A stretch of 64,000 nucleotides of DNA, from the NCBI GenBank assembly GCA_035999365.1, contig DASYGT010000034.1, forward strand, positions 1 through 64,000, given 5' to 3'. Below, piece after piece: positions 33,837-43,846 of the stretch; within the stretch, counting starts at the first letter, position 1; each line of letters opens with the position of its first letter. The notes beneath the pieces are model-generated. The model was not told the origin of the DNA, made no database searches, and worked only from the letters and a program-made list of their open reading frames with translations. The position numbers and the translations under genes were made by a program. The stretch is from DASYGT01 sp035999365. GTDB taxonomy: Bacteria > Actinomycetota > Actinomycetes > Mycobacteriales > Jatrophihabitantaceae.

Positions 33837-34612
33837 TGGACGTCCGGGGCGCGGTCGTGGTCGTGACAGGCGGAGCGAGCGGGATCGGTGCGGCCATGGC
33901 CCGACGGTTTGCCGCAGAGGGTGCCGAGGCGGTGGTCGTCGCGGATCTGACCGAAGACGGCGCCCAGATGGTCGCCGGCGAGATCGGCGGGATCGCCGAA
34001 CGGCTCGACGTCTCCGACGCGGCGGCGGTCAGCGGACTGGTTGCGCGCACACTCGACAGGTTCGGGCGCATCGACCTGTTCTGCTCAAACGCGGGCATCG
34101 CGACCGGCGTTGAGCTCGACGATCCGGACGACCTGTTCCATCGCGCGTTCGAGATCAACACCATGTCGCACGTCTATGCGGCGCGTGCCGTCGTTCCGAG
34201 CATGCTCGAACGCGGCAGCGGTTACCTGCTCAACACCGCGTCGGCGGCCGGGTTGCTGACCTCGCCGGGCGACGCGCCGTACACCGTGTCCAAGCACGCC
34301 GCGGTGGCGTTCGCCGAATGGCTGGCGGTGACGTACGGCGGCCGGGGCGTCGGTGTGAGCGTGCTGTGTCCGCTCGGCGTGTCGACCCCGCTGCTGATGG
34401 ATCCGCTCGCCGCGGGCAACGCCGGTGCTCAGGCCGTCGCGGCATCGGGCACGATCATCACGGCGGAACAGGTGGCCGACGCCGTGATCCAGGGGCTCGC
34501 GGCAGAGCGGTTCCTGATCCTGCCGCACCCCGAGGTCGGTACGTTCTGGGCGCAGAAAGCGTCTGATCCGGATCGTTGGCTCGCCGGCGTCCGCAGGCTC
34601 ATCAACCGTTGA
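33836..34612 (+). CDS. SDR-family oxidoreductase
   Basis: The 258-residue short-chain dehydrogenase has the cofactor motif TGGASGIGAAMA, the structural NAG block (CSNAGIATG), and catalytic Ser-Tyr-Lys (NTASAAGLLTSPGDAPYTVSKHA). It starts in the stop of the LLM gene (TGATG) and is followed 28 bp later by another SDR gene. It probably oxidises a hydroxyl of the same substrate series; the substrate is unknown. Confidence 0.9.
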   Translation: MDVRGAVVVVTGGASGIGAAMARRFAAEGAEAVVVADLTEDGAQMVAGEIGGIAERLDVSDAAAVSGLVARTLDRFGRIDLFCSNAGIATGVELDDPDDLFHRAFEINTMSHVYAARAVVPSMLERGSGYLLNTASAAGLLTSPGDAPYTVSKHAAVAFAEWLAVTYGGRGVGVSVLCPLGVSTPLLMDPLAAGNAGAQAVAASGTIITAEQVADAVIQGLAAERFLILPHPEVGTFWAQKASDPDRWLAGVRRLINR

Positions 34613-34640
34613 CAGACCGATTTCGAAAGGACGCCACGAG

Positions 34641-35405
34641 ATGGCAGGAGTACAGGACCGCGTCGCACTCGTCACCGGAGCTGCGCAGGGTATCGGCGCG
34701 GGCGTCGCGCACCGGTTGGCTTCCGGCGGTGCGCTCGTCGGGGTGCTCGATCTGAATGTCGACGCCGCGCAGCAGGTTGCCGATGAGATCACCGGGGCCG
34801 GTGGCCGCGCCATCGGGCTGGGCGCAGACGTCTCGAAGCGGGATCAGGTCCAGGCCGCGGTCGATGCCCTCGTCGGCCAGTTCGGCGGCCTGCACATCCT
34901 GGTCAACAACGCCGGCGTGCTGCGCGACAACCTGCTCTTCAAGATGAGCGACGACGACTGGACCCTCGTGATGGAGGTACACCTTCGCGGTGCGTTCCTC
35001 TGCTCGCAGATCGCCCAGAAGCACATGGTCGAGGCGAAGTACGGGCGCATCGTCTGCATGTCGTCGACATCGGCGCTGGGCAACCGAGGCCAGGCGAACT
35101 ACTCGACGGCCAAAGCCGGCCTGCAGGGCCTGACGAAGACGCTGGCGATCGAACTCGGGCCGTTCGGGATCACCGCGAATGCGATCGCCCCCGGGTTCAT
35201 CGAGACGGCTATGACGAAGGCGACCGCCGAACGGATCGGCATGACCATCGAGCAGATGCGAGAGGCAACGGCCGCCGCGGTTCCCGTGCGTCGTGGCGGG
35301 GTGCCCGATGACATCGCCAACACGGTCGCGTTCTTCGCCGGCGAGGAGGCCGGATACATCACCGGCCAGGTGATCTACGTGGACGGTGGCCGCGGGCTGC
35401 TCTGA
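34641..35405 (+). CDS. SDR-family oxidoreductase, FabG-like
   Basis: The 254-residue enzyme resembles 3-oxoacyl-ACP/CoA reductases: TGAAQGIGAGVAHRL for NAD(P), NNAGVLRDNLLFKM, then the catalytic SSTSALGNRGQANYSTAKAG (Ser, Tyr, Lys) and the C-terminal block FFAGEEAGYITGQVIYVDGGRG. An AAAGGA site lies about 11 bp before the ATG. As last gene of the operon it could act on 3-hydroxyacyl-CoA after hydration of the enoyl product, which is inference. Confidence 0.92.
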   Translation: MAGVQDRVALVTGAAQGIGAGVAHRLASGGALVGVLDLNVDAAQQVADEITGAGGRAIGLGADVSKRDQVQAAVDALVGQFGGLHILVNNAGVLRDNLLFKMSDDDWTLVMEVHLRGAFLCSQIAQKHMVEAKYGRIVCMSSTSALGNRGQANYSTAKAGLQGLTKTLAIELGPFGITANAIAPGFIETAMTKATAERIGMTIEQMREATAAAVPVRRGGVPDDIANTVAFFAGEEAGYITGQVIYVDGGRGLL

Positions 35406-35412
35406 CGGCACG

Positions 35413-35418
35413 TACCCT
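35413..35418 (+). promoter_or_regulatory. -10 box TACCCT for ffh (leaderless)
   Basis: TACCCT is followed by six bases and GTG 35425, which fixes the ffh start 13 codons downstream of the first possible in-frame start at 35386. Confidence 0.55.
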
Positions 35419-35424
35419 GGGCGG

Positions 35425-36972
<1,548 letters not shown>

Positions 36973-36983
36973 CCGGCGCGCGT

Positions 36984-37042
36984 CCCGTCCGCAGATCTTG
37001 TGCAGACTCGCTGGCGCACGTCGGCGCGCCTGCACAAGATCG
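36984..37042. repeat. 59-bp hairpin repeat, copy 1
   Basis: This copy is identical at 58 of 59 positions to the copy at 38021-38079 and in the same orientation. It forms a hairpin with 12-bp perfect arms (GATCTTGTGCAG at 36994-37005 and CTGCACAAGATC at 37030-37041) and a 24-nt GC-rich loop. It lies between the convergent ends of ffh and the broken AbiEi/DUF559 gene, so it could work as a two-way terminator, but it has no T-run. Two near-identical copies suggest a dispersed element. Confidence 0.9.
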
Positions 37043-37045
37043 CGC

Positions 37046-37937
37046 TCATGTGACTCCCAACGCCCGGCGCAGTTGCCTGACGACGAGCGCAGGCTCAGTG
37101 CGGACAACCACGCTGGGAAACCGCAACACGACCGCGTCGGTCAGAGCGAGTTCGTTCTGTCGCAGCTGGTCGTCCCACCAGCGTCGAGCGGCCAGGTGCA
37201 GCGCGCCGTCGACCTCGGCAACCACCCAGCGGCCGTCGGCCCGGCGCCAGGCCGCGTCGAGATATCTGCGGCGCCCGGTGGGCTCGCGACGCACCTGCTG
37301 CCTGACCGGTGCTGGTAAGCGATGCCGTCGACACAACCGAACGAAGTCGATTTCGCTCAAGGCTTCGGAGCCGCCGGACACGTCAGCCATCGCGCCCAGC
37401 AAGACGCGCCTGGTGCCGGGTGCGCGACGCGCGCTCGAGTGCCGCGATGATGTCCGGGCTGCGCACCGCGCGTTGCTGGACGGCGGCCGCCAGCAGACCG
37501 CACGCCGGTCGCGGCCGCACAAAGGTCGCTGCAGCCCTGACCAAGGCGTCGGGTAAGGCTTCGACACCCCGGTTCGGATGGCGCCGGATCGAGCCCGGCG
37601 CATGCAGATGGAGCACGGCCGGCACGGGGCAGCCAGCCCTCATGCGTGTGCCGGCCGGCGCGAGCACGTGTACCTCGTCGCGCTCCCATCCGGTAAGGCC
37701 GCACAACTCAGCGGCAGTGAATGCGGTGAATACCGATTGTGGGCCGGCATGGATCCGCGCAACCCATCTGCGCTGCATCGGGCTGAGCGGCCCGTTGTGC
37801 ATCACGATCGCGAGGCCGGCTCGCCGCCATCGACCTTCCTTCACCTCCCGCGCGATGACGGCGCGGTCGACGCCCTCGGCGATGAGGCGGCGGCTGGTGG
37901 TCACCAGCCGGCCGTCGTGGCGGGGGAGCTGAGACAT
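37046..37937 (-). pseudogene. AbiEi-type HTH plus DUF559 endonuclease-like protein, frameshifted
   Basis: Two overlapping reading frames together form one protein of the actinobacterial AbiEi-antitoxin-domain/DUF559 family. The N-terminal frame (from ATG 37937) gives SQLPRHDGRLVTTSRRLIAEGVDRAVIAREV, the winged-helix part, and ends at 37383 just after RHQARL. The C-terminal frame resumes with LLGAMADVSGGSEALSEIDF and RRYLDAAWRR...VAEVDGALHL...QLRQNE, the PD-(D/E)XK-like region. One extra base near 37401-37402 explains the break: on the coding strand CGTCTTGCTGG would read through as CGTCTGCTGG. It is flanked by the two hairpin repeats. It may be a decaying gene, or a sequencing error. Confidence 0.75.
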
Positions 37938-38020
37938 GCCGCACAGAGTTATCGCCGTCCGAGGCACGTGGCCAGGTTCCGGCACGGTCAGTGGACGTCT
38001 GCAGGCCCTGTGGACTCAGC

Positions 38021-38079
38021 CCCGTCCGCAAATCTTGTGCAGACTCGCTGGCGCACGTCGGCGCGCCTGCACAAGATCG
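38021..38079. repeat. 59-bp hairpin repeat, copy 2
   Basis: This is the direct repeat partner of the element at 36984-37042, differing at a single base (A for G in the first arm, leaving 11 bp of stem). It sits 8 bp beyond the end of the EF-G-like gene and upstream of the broken AbiEi/DUF559 gene on the same strand. Confidence 0.9.
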
Positions 38080-38087
38080 GAAGGGGC

Positions 38088-40265
38088 TCAGCCGGACGGA
38101 GGGCGCAGGGCGGCGGCCACGTTCGCCGGCACAAGTTCGTGCCTCGCGAACCGCCGGGTGAACCGTCCGGTGCCGGCGGTCAGCGACCGCAGGGTGATCG
38201 TGTAGCGCGCCAGCTCGGCCTCGGGCACCTCCGCGTGCACGATGCTCCGCTCCATCCCCACTACCCCGCTCGGATCGGGTTCGGTACCGGTGACCCGGCC
38301 GCGGCGGCCGGAGAGGTCTGAGAGCACCGCGCCCACGTGCGTGTCGGGGACGATGACGTCGACCGCAGCGATCGGCTCGAGAAGGGCCGGCTTCGCGGCT
38401 GCCGCCGCATCCTTCACCGCCAGACCCCCGGCCATCTGGAAGGCCGAGTCGGAGGAGTCCACGCTGTGCGACTTGCCGTCCACGAGCGTCACCAGCACAT
38501 CGACGACGGGCACACGGTCGTGGTCGAGACCATGCTCGAGCTGTGCGCGCACGCCCTTCTCGACCGAGCTGATGAACTGCGACGGCACGGCGCCGCCCAC
38601 AACCTTTTCGGCGAACTGGACGCCGGAACCGCGGGGGAGCGGTGTCACCATGACATCGCAGACCGCGTACTGGCCGTGGCCGCCGGACTGCTTGACCAGC
38701 CGGCCGTGCCCGCGCGCCTCGGCCGTGAAGGTCTCCTGCAGCGCGATCCGCAACGGCACCGTCTCGACATGTGCCCCGGTCGCGCGCAGCCGGTCGAGGA
38801 CGACGTCGGCATGCGCCTCGCCAAGACACCAGAGCACGAGCTGGCCGGTGTCGCGGTGGCGCTCGATACGCACCGTCGGATCGCCTGCGGTGAGCCGGGC
38901 CAGCGCCTTGGCCAGCGCGTCCTCGTCGGCGCGGGTGGCCGCGTGCACCGCGATCGGCAGGAGCGGCTCGGGCATCTCCCACGCGGGGATGAGCAGGGGC
39001 GTGGTCTTGCTCGACACCGTGTCGCCCGTCTCGGCCATCCCGAGGCGACCGATCGCGCAGATGTCACCGGCGATGGCGCGCTCGATCGGGCGCAGGCTCG
39101 CGCCGAGTGGCGAATGGATCTGCCCGACGCGCTCGTCCGCGTCGTGATCGGGATGGCCGCGCTCGGCACCCCCGTGGCCCGAGATGTGCACGGCCGTGTC
39201 GGCGGTGATGGTGCCCGAGAAGATCCGTAGCAGCGAGAGCCGGCCGAGATACGGGTCGACGGTGGTGCGGACCACCTCGGCGAGCAGAGGTCCGTCCGGG
39301 TCGCAGCTCAGCGGTTTCGCCGGCGAACCGTCGACCGAGGTCGCAGCCGGCGGGTCGAGCTCGACGGGTGAGGGGAAACCGCCGGAGAGCACTTCGAGCA
39401 GCTCGCCCAGCCCCAGGCCGGTGGAGGCACATACGGGCAGCACCGGGTAGAACGTGCCCCGGGCCACCGCCGTCTCCAAGTCGTCGATGAGCACGTCCAG
39501 GCCGATGTCCTCGCCGTTGAGGTAGCGCTCCAGAAGCGTTTCGTCCTCGCTGTTGTTGATGATCGCCTCGATCAGGGCCGCACGTTCGGCGTCGAGGTCC
39601 CCGTCCGGGACGATGGACGGATCGGCGGGCGACTCCTTGGCGGGGAAACCGGCCGAATAGTCGTAGACGGTCCTCGTGAGCAGGCCGACCAGGGCCTCCG
39701 GGTTCTCGGTGCCCACCGTGAGGTAGAGCGGCAGGACCGCCTGCCCGTCGGCCCCTCCGAACACCCGCTGGCAGGCGGCGACGGTCGCCGCCAACGTCGC
39801 CCGGGGCGCGTCCAGCTTGGTCACCACCACCGCGCGCGGCGTGCCGAGCGCCGCGCACTCCTCCCAGAGCGACACGGTGATCGGATCGATGTCGTCCGCG
39901 GCCGACACGACGAACAGCGCCGCGTCGGCCGCGCGTAGCCCCGCGCGTAGCTCGCCGGTGAAGTCGGGGTACCCGGGAGTGTCGAGAAGATTCACGACCA
40001 CGTTGTCCCAGCGCAGCGGGCACACCGACAGACCGACGGAGCGTTGCTGGGCCACTTCCACCGGATCGTGGTCACTGACGGTGGTCCCTTCGGCGATCGT
40101 CCCGGCGCGGCCGATCACCCCGGTGGCCGCCAGCAGCGCTTCGACGAGGGTCGTCTTGCCGCCGCCTGAGTGGCCGACAAGCGCCACGTTGCGGATCTTC
40201 TCGGGTCGGTCGGCGGTGTCGAACGAGGCCGGACTGGGTCGGCTAGCGGCCTTCTTCGTCGACAT
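38088..40265 (-). CDS. EF-G-like translational GTPase (FusA2 type)
   Basis: The 725-residue protein has the EF-G domain order: GTPase domain with GHSGGGKTTLVEALL (P loop), DTPGYPDFTGEL, and VTKLDAP (a TKxD variant of NKxD), then domain II and domains III-V with GHGQYAVCDVMVTPLP and VDGKSHSVDSSDSAFQMAG. The substitutions in the G4 motif and overall divergence match the second, EF-G-like protein of actinobacteria (Mycobacterium Rv0120c type), whose role is unclear; the housekeeping fusA would sit with rpsL/rpsG elsewhere. ATG 40265 has GGAGG about 7 bp upstream; an upstream start would extend into the pgsA promoter gap. Confidence 0.9.
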   Translation of the reverse strand: MSTKKAASRPSPASFDTADRPEKIRNVALVGHSGGGKTTLVEALLAATGVIGRAGTIAEGTTVSDHDPVEVAQQRSVGLSVCPLRWDNVVVNLLDTPGYPDFTGELRAGLRAADAALFVVSAADDIDPITVSLWEECAALGTPRAVVVTKLDAPRATLAATVAACQRVFGGADGQAVLPLYLTVGTENPEALVGLLTRTVYDYSAGFPAKESPADPSIVPDGDLDAERAALIEAIINNSEDETLLERYLNGEDIGLDVLIDDLETAVARGTFYPVLPVCASTGLGLGELLEVLSGGFPSPVELDPPAATSVDGSPAKPLSCDPDGPLLAEVVRTTVDPYLGRLSLLRIFSGTITADTAVHISGHGGAERGHPDHDADERVGQIHSPLGASLRPIERAIAGDICAIGRLGMAETGDTVSSKTTPLLIPAWEMPEPLLPIAVHAATRADEDALAKALARLTAGDPTVRIERHRDTGQLVLWCLGEAHADVVLDRLRATGAHVETVPLRIALQETFTAEARGHGRLVKQSGGHGQYAVCDVMVTPLPRGSGVQFAEKVVGGAVPSQFISSVEKGVRAQLEHGLDHDRVPVVDVLVTLVDGKSHSVDSSDSAFQMAGGLAVKDAAAAAKPALLEPIAAVDVIVPDTHVGAVLSDLSGRRGRVTGTEPDPSGVVGMERSIVHAEVPEAELARYTITLRSLTAGTGRFTRRFARHELVPANVAAALRPPSG

Positions 40266-40438
40266 CAAGCAGCCTCCGAACGCCTCGACGACCACTCATC
40301 GGTCGTAAGAGCAGATTCCGGCATTCGACACCCATCCGTGCGCCGCGACAAGCGATACCCGCAGATCGGTTGGCAGTCGACCGATATCGTGAGACCACCG
40401 ACTCGCAGCCCGACAGCCCGAACGGATTCCTCGACACC
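40266..40438. other. Divergent intergenic region between EF-G-like gene and pgsA
   Basis: The 173-bp gap holds the ribosome-binding site of the EF-G-like gene and a TATCGT box at 40385-40390 that would start a pgsA transcript near 40397. The pgsA frame is open through part of this region, starting with TTG 40370, but that codon lies upstream of the inferred transcription start. I saw no RNA gene or repeat in it. Confidence 0.5.
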
Positions 40439-41071
40439 GTGCTCAACATCCACGCACGCGGCTTCTTCGGCAACCTCGTCCGTCCGCTGGCGACGCGCCT
40501 GGTCCGGGCCGGGGTGACCCCGGACGCGATCACCATCGTCGGCACGGTCGGAGCGACGGCGAGCGCGGTGGTGTTCTTCACGCGCGGCGCGTGGTTCACC
40601 GGGACCATGCTCGTGTGGGGCTTCGTGATGCTGGATCTCGTCGACGGCGCGGTCGCACGCATCGGCGGCCGCTCTACGAAATTCGGCGCGGTCTTGGACT
40701 CGTCGTGCGATCGCATCGCCGACGCGGCAGTGTTCGGTTCGATCGGGTGGTACTTCGCGATGCACGGGCAGCGGTGGATGTTCCTCGCGTGCCTGCTCTG
40801 CCTGGTGCTGGGGTCGTTGACGTCCTACATCCGGGCGCGCGCCGAAGCGGCGGGCCTCACGGCGACGGTCGGCATCGCCGAACGTGCTGACCGCTTGATC
40901 ATCGTGCTGGTGGGCACCGGGCTGTCCGGCGAGCATCTGCGCGTGCCGTTCCTCCAGGCGATCGCGCTGTGGGCGTTGGTGGCCGCATCCACAGTGACGG
41001 TCCTGCAGCGATTCACGACCGTCTACCGCCAGTCCAAGGCGGCCGAGATGACCAGAGCCGAGGCACCCTGA
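40439..41071 (+). CDS. pgsA: Phosphatidylinositol phosphate synthase
   Basis: This CDP-alcohol phosphatidyltransferase joins CDP-diacylglycerol to inositol phosphate, the first step to phosphatidylinositol and PIMs in actinobacteria. The 210-residue polytopic protein has the family motif in DLVDGAVARIGGRSTKFGAVLDSSCDRIADA, which fits D-G-A-R-G-D-D. I chose GTG 40439 because MLNIHARGFFGNLVRPLAT aligns with the usual N-terminus; TTG 40370 would add 23 residues. It starts a coupled run with patA, pimA and a membrane protein. Confidence 0.92.
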   Translation: MLNIHARGFFGNLVRPLATRLVRAGVTPDAITIVGTVGATASAVVFFTRGAWFTGTMLVWGFVMLDLVDGAVARIGGRSTKFGAVLDSSCDRIADAAVFGSIGWYFAMHGQRWMFLACLLCLVLGSLTSYIRARAEAAGLTATVGIAERADRLIIVLVGTGLSGEHLRVPFLQAIALWALVAASTVTVLQRFTTVYRQSKAAEMTRAEAP

Positions 41072-42027
41072 TGTTCGAGAGCACCCGCGGCCGTGCCGTC
41101 GATCTCGGCTATGGCGCGGGGTGGGGGCTGGTGAAGGCGTTGCCGCGCCGGATGTCCGAACGGGCGTTCCGAGCGGGCGCAGATGCGGCCGTCGTGCGTA
41201 ACGGCGCCGGTGCCCAGCAGTTGCGCAAGAACTTGCGCCGAGTCGTCGGACCTGAGGTCTCCGAGCTCCGACTCGATCAGCTCGTCGGCGACGCCCTACG
41301 CTCCTATTCACGGTACTGGCTGGAGACCTTCCGCCTGCCGAAGATGGATCACGGGGCGATTGCGCGGACGGCGGAGCGGGGCACGCACGGCAGCGAGCAC
41401 ATCGATGCGGCGATCGAGCGTGGCAAAGGCGTCATCATCGCGTTGCCGCACATGGGCAATTGGGACGTCGCCGCCCTCTGGCTCATCCATCACGGCCTGC
41501 CGTTCACGACTGTCGCTGAGCGGCTCAAGCCGGAATCGCTGTACGACCGCTTCGTGGCCTATCGCGAGGGCCTGGGCATGGAGGTCCTTCCATTGACCGG
41601 AGGTGCGCGACCGCCCGCCGAGGTCCTTGCCGAGCGGCTCGCGGCGAATCGCGCGATCTGCCTGCTGGCCGATCGCGACCTGTCGCGTAACGGCATCGAG
41701 GTGCAGTTCTTCGGCGAGGCGGCAAAGATGCCGGGTGGCCCGGCTCTGCTCGCCGCGCGCACGGGGGCAGCGCTGCTGCCCATCAGCCTCTGGTTCACCG
41801 CCGACGGTGGCTGGGGTCAGCGGATCGGAGCGCCGATCGAACTGCCGCAGGCGCGGCTCACCGAACAGGTGGCCGCCGGCACTCAGGCGCTGGCCGACGC
41901 GTTCGCGGTCGAGATCGCCGCGCACCCTGTCGATTGGCACATGCTGCAGCGTCTGTGGCTGGCTGACCTCCCGCCGCGACCGGACCGGCCCGCGGGAATG
42001 ACGAGCGCTCAGCAGGCGCCGGGGTGA
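41071..42027 (+). CDS. patA: Phosphatidylinositol mannoside acyltransferase
   Basis: The enzyme acylates the mannose of PIM1/PIM2 at the cytoplasmic membrane face. The 318-residue LpxL/HtrB-like acyltransferase has ALPHMGNWDVAALWL (His of the HX4D/E motif), LLADRDLSRNGIEVQFFG and MPGGPALLAARTGAALLPISLWF. It starts at the pgsA stop (TGATG) and its stop overlaps the pimA start, so the three PIM genes are translationally coupled. In Mycobacterium the genes lie in the same order. Confidence 0.9.
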   Translation: MFESTRGRAVDLGYGAGWGLVKALPRRMSERAFRAGADAAVVRNGAGAQQLRKNLRRVVGPEVSELRLDQLVGDALRSYSRYWLETFRLPKMDHGAIARTAERGTHGSEHIDAAIERGKGVIIALPHMGNWDVAALWLIHHGLPFTTVAERLKPESLYDRFVAYREGLGMEVLPLTGGARPPAEVLAERLAANRAICLLADRDLSRNGIEVQFFGEAAKMPGGPALLAARTGAALLPISLWFTADGGWGQRIGAPIELPQARLTEQVAAGTQALADAFAVEIAAHPVDWHMLQRLWLADLPPRPDRPAGMTSAQQAPG

Positions 42028-43163
42028 TGCAGGCGCCGATGCGCATCGGCATCGTCTGCCCCTACTCCTGGGATATCCCAGGGGGCGTACAAGCACACGT
42101 TCGTGATCTCGCCGAGGAACTGATCGAGCTCGGCCACCAGGTCTCCGTCCTCGCTCCGGGCGATGAGGACATGCCAGGTCTGCCGCCGTACGTCGTTGCT
42201 GCTGGCAAGGCTGTGCCCGTGCGCTACAACGGCTCGGTGGCGCGGCTGCAGTTCGGCGTGGTGTCCGCGGCCCGGGTGCGCCGGTGGCTGCGTGACGGCG
42301 CATTCGACGTGGTGCACGTGCATGAACCGGCACCGCCCAGCCTGTCGCTGCTGGCGTGCATGATTCACGACGGTCCACTGGTCGCGACCTTCCATGCCGC
42401 GACCGTCCGTTCGCGTTTCCTCGCGATGTTCGACACCGTCCTGCAGCCGTTCCTCGAGAAGCTGTCCGGGCGAATCGCAGTATCGCCTGCCGCACGCAAG
42501 GTGATCGTCGAACACCTCGGCGCGGACGCCGTTGTCATCCCGAACGGCGTGGCGGTCGCGCACTACGCCGACGCCGAACCGTTGCCCGGCTATCCGCGCA
42601 GCGGCGGCACCATCGGTTTCATCGGCCGCTACGACGAACCGCGCAAGGGTATGGACGTGCTTGTCGGGGCACTGGAACACCTCGTCGACGAGCGTCCTGA
42701 GCTTCGCCTCATCGTCGCCGGACGTGGTGACGCGGAGGAGTTCGCAGCCGGCCTTCCCGCTGCCGTGAGGCCGCGGATCGACATCCTCGGCCAGGTGAGC
42801 GAGGAGGACAAGGCGCGCATGCTGCGCAGCGTCGACGTGTACTGCGCACCCAACACGGGGCAGGAGAGCTTCGGCGTGATCCTGCTCGAGGCAATGGCTG
42901 CCCGTACGGCGGTGGTGGCGAGCGACATCGAGGCGTTTCGCCGGGTTCTCGACGGCGGAGCGGCCGGCGAACTGTTTTCCGTCGGCGATCCGGATTCACT
43001 GGCTCAGGCGTTGCGCCGGGTGCTCGACGAAGCGCCGCGACGCGACGAGCTCGTCGCAGCCGGGAGCCGCGCGGTGGCGCCGTTCGACTGGTCACTGATC
43101 GTGCAGCAGGTACTCCGGGTCTATGAGCTGGCTATTGCCGGAGCGGGCCTCCCGCTCCGCTGA
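42027..43163 (+). CDS. pimA: Phosphatidylinositol alpha-mannosyltransferase
   Basis: PimA transfers the first mannose from GDP-mannose to phosphatidylinositol. The GT4 glycosyltransferase contains RIGIVCPYSWDIPGGVQAHVRDLAEEL at the N-terminus, HVHEPAPPSLSLLA, TFHAA, GFIGRYDEPRKGMDVLVGAL and NTGQESFGVILLEAMAARTAVVASDI with the sugar-nucleotide Glu residues. ATG 42027 overlaps the patA stop; ATG 42039, giving MRIGIVCPYS, is closer to the mycobacterial protein and is equally possible. Confidence 0.93.
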   Translation: MQAPMRIGIVCPYSWDIPGGVQAHVRDLAEELIELGHQVSVLAPGDEDMPGLPPYVVAAGKAVPVRYNGSVARLQFGVVSAARVRRWLRDGAFDVVHVHEPAPPSLSLLACMIHDGPLVATFHAATVRSRFLAMFDTVLQPFLEKLSGRIAVSPAARKVIVEHLGADAVVIPNGVAVAHYADAEPLPGYPRSGGTIGFIGRYDEPRKGMDVLVGALEHLVDERPELRLIVAGRGDAEEFAAGLPAAVRPRIDILGQVSEEDKARMLRSVDVYCAPNTGQESFGVILLEAMAARTAVVASDIEAFRRVLDGGAAGELFSVGDPDSLAQALRRVLDEAPRRDELVAAGSRAVAPFDWSLIVQQVLRVYELAIAGAGLPLR

Positions 43164-43175
43164 ACCTCGTGCGGT

Positions 43176-43181
43176 TAGAGT
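43176..43181 (+). promoter_or_regulatory. -10 box TAGAGT before the LemA-like gene
   Basis: TAGAGT is followed by seven bases and GTG 43189, so this gene may be leaderless as well as downstream of pimA. Confidence 0.4.
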
Positions 43182-43188
43182 CGTTGCG

Positions 43189-43773
43189 GTGTTGCCCGTC
43201 GGTTGGCTCGTCGTCGCCGTTGTCGCGGCGATCCTGCTGACGATGTGGATCACCTTCACCCTCACCCGGCTGGACCGACTGCATGCCCGCGTCGATGCGG
43301 CTCAGGCCGCCTTGGATGCCCAGCTGGTCCGCCGTGCCGCGGCTCTGCAGCACGTCGCCGAGTCGTCGAACAACGGATTGCCCGACGAGCTTGCCCGCCG
43401 GTACGACGAGGCGGCGCTCGATGCACTCGCGATGCTGCACGGTGATCGCCGAGCGGCCGAGAACGCCGTCGGTCGTGCCATTGCAGAGATCGCGGACCAA
43501 CAGTTGCGCGTCCCGGCTCAGTCCCAGGCCGAGCTTGCGGAGGCGTCCTCACGCGTCCTCATTGCGCGCCGTTTCTACAACGACGCGGTCCGCGACACCC
43601 GCACGCTGCGGATGAGGCGCATGCCGCGACTGCTCCGCCTCGCAGGCCGGCGCGAGATGCCGCACTTCTTCGACATCGACGACACGGTCCCGGCGTTCGA
43701 CGTGCCACGCGCCGAGACCGCGACAGCACCCACATCACCCGAGAACATCCCAGAGGCAACAGATTCGGCGTGA
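43189..43773 (+). CDS. LemA-like membrane protein after pimA
   Basis: The 194-residue product has one transmembrane helix near the N-terminus (about residues 3-25, GWLVVAVVAAILLTMWITFTL) and a cytoplasmic or extracytoplasmic helical domain with coiled-coil character (RLDRLHARVDAAQAALDAQLVRRAAALQ, ISRRFYNDAVRDTRTLR-type block), resembling LemA-related proteins. The corresponding Mycobacterium gene after pimA also encodes a conserved membrane protein. A polar tail rich in Thr/Ala/Pro ends it. Function is unknown. Confidence 0.75.
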   Translation: MLPVGWLVVAVVAAILLTMWITFTLTRLDRLHARVDAAQAALDAQLVRRAAALQHVAESSNNGLPDELARRYDEAALDALAMLHGDRRAAENAVGRAIAEIADQQLRVPAQSQAELAEASSRVLIARRFYNDAVRDTRTLRMRRMPRLLRLAGRREMPHFFDIDDTVPAFDVPRAETATAPTSPENIPEATDSA

Positions 43774-43834
43774 GCTGACCGCGGGCGGGCCACCGGCGGC
43801 CAGGTGGCTGGCGGCAGACTCCTCGAATCGCCCG

Positions 43835-43840
43835 TAGAAT
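43835..43840 (+). promoter_or_regulatory. -10 box TAGAAT for pdxS (leaderless)
   Basis: TAGAAT is followed by six bases and ATG 43847. CCTCGA (43821) and TCGAGG (43840) form an inverted repeat around this box; its role is unknown. Confidence 0.55.
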
Positions 43841-43846
43841 CGAGGC

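Noticed and set aside
36984..38079. CRISPR array
   Set aside because: Only two repeat copies about 1 kb apart with a gene between them; no regular spacers or cas genes.
36984..38079. Classical composite transposon or IS
   Set aside because: No transposase gene and the flanking repeats are short hairpins, not IS copies; I saw no target-site duplication.
43821..43845. Inverted repeat CCTCGA...TCGAGG as a PdxR operator
   Set aside because: Arms of only 6 bp around the pdxS -10 and no PdxR-type gene nearby; too weak to call.
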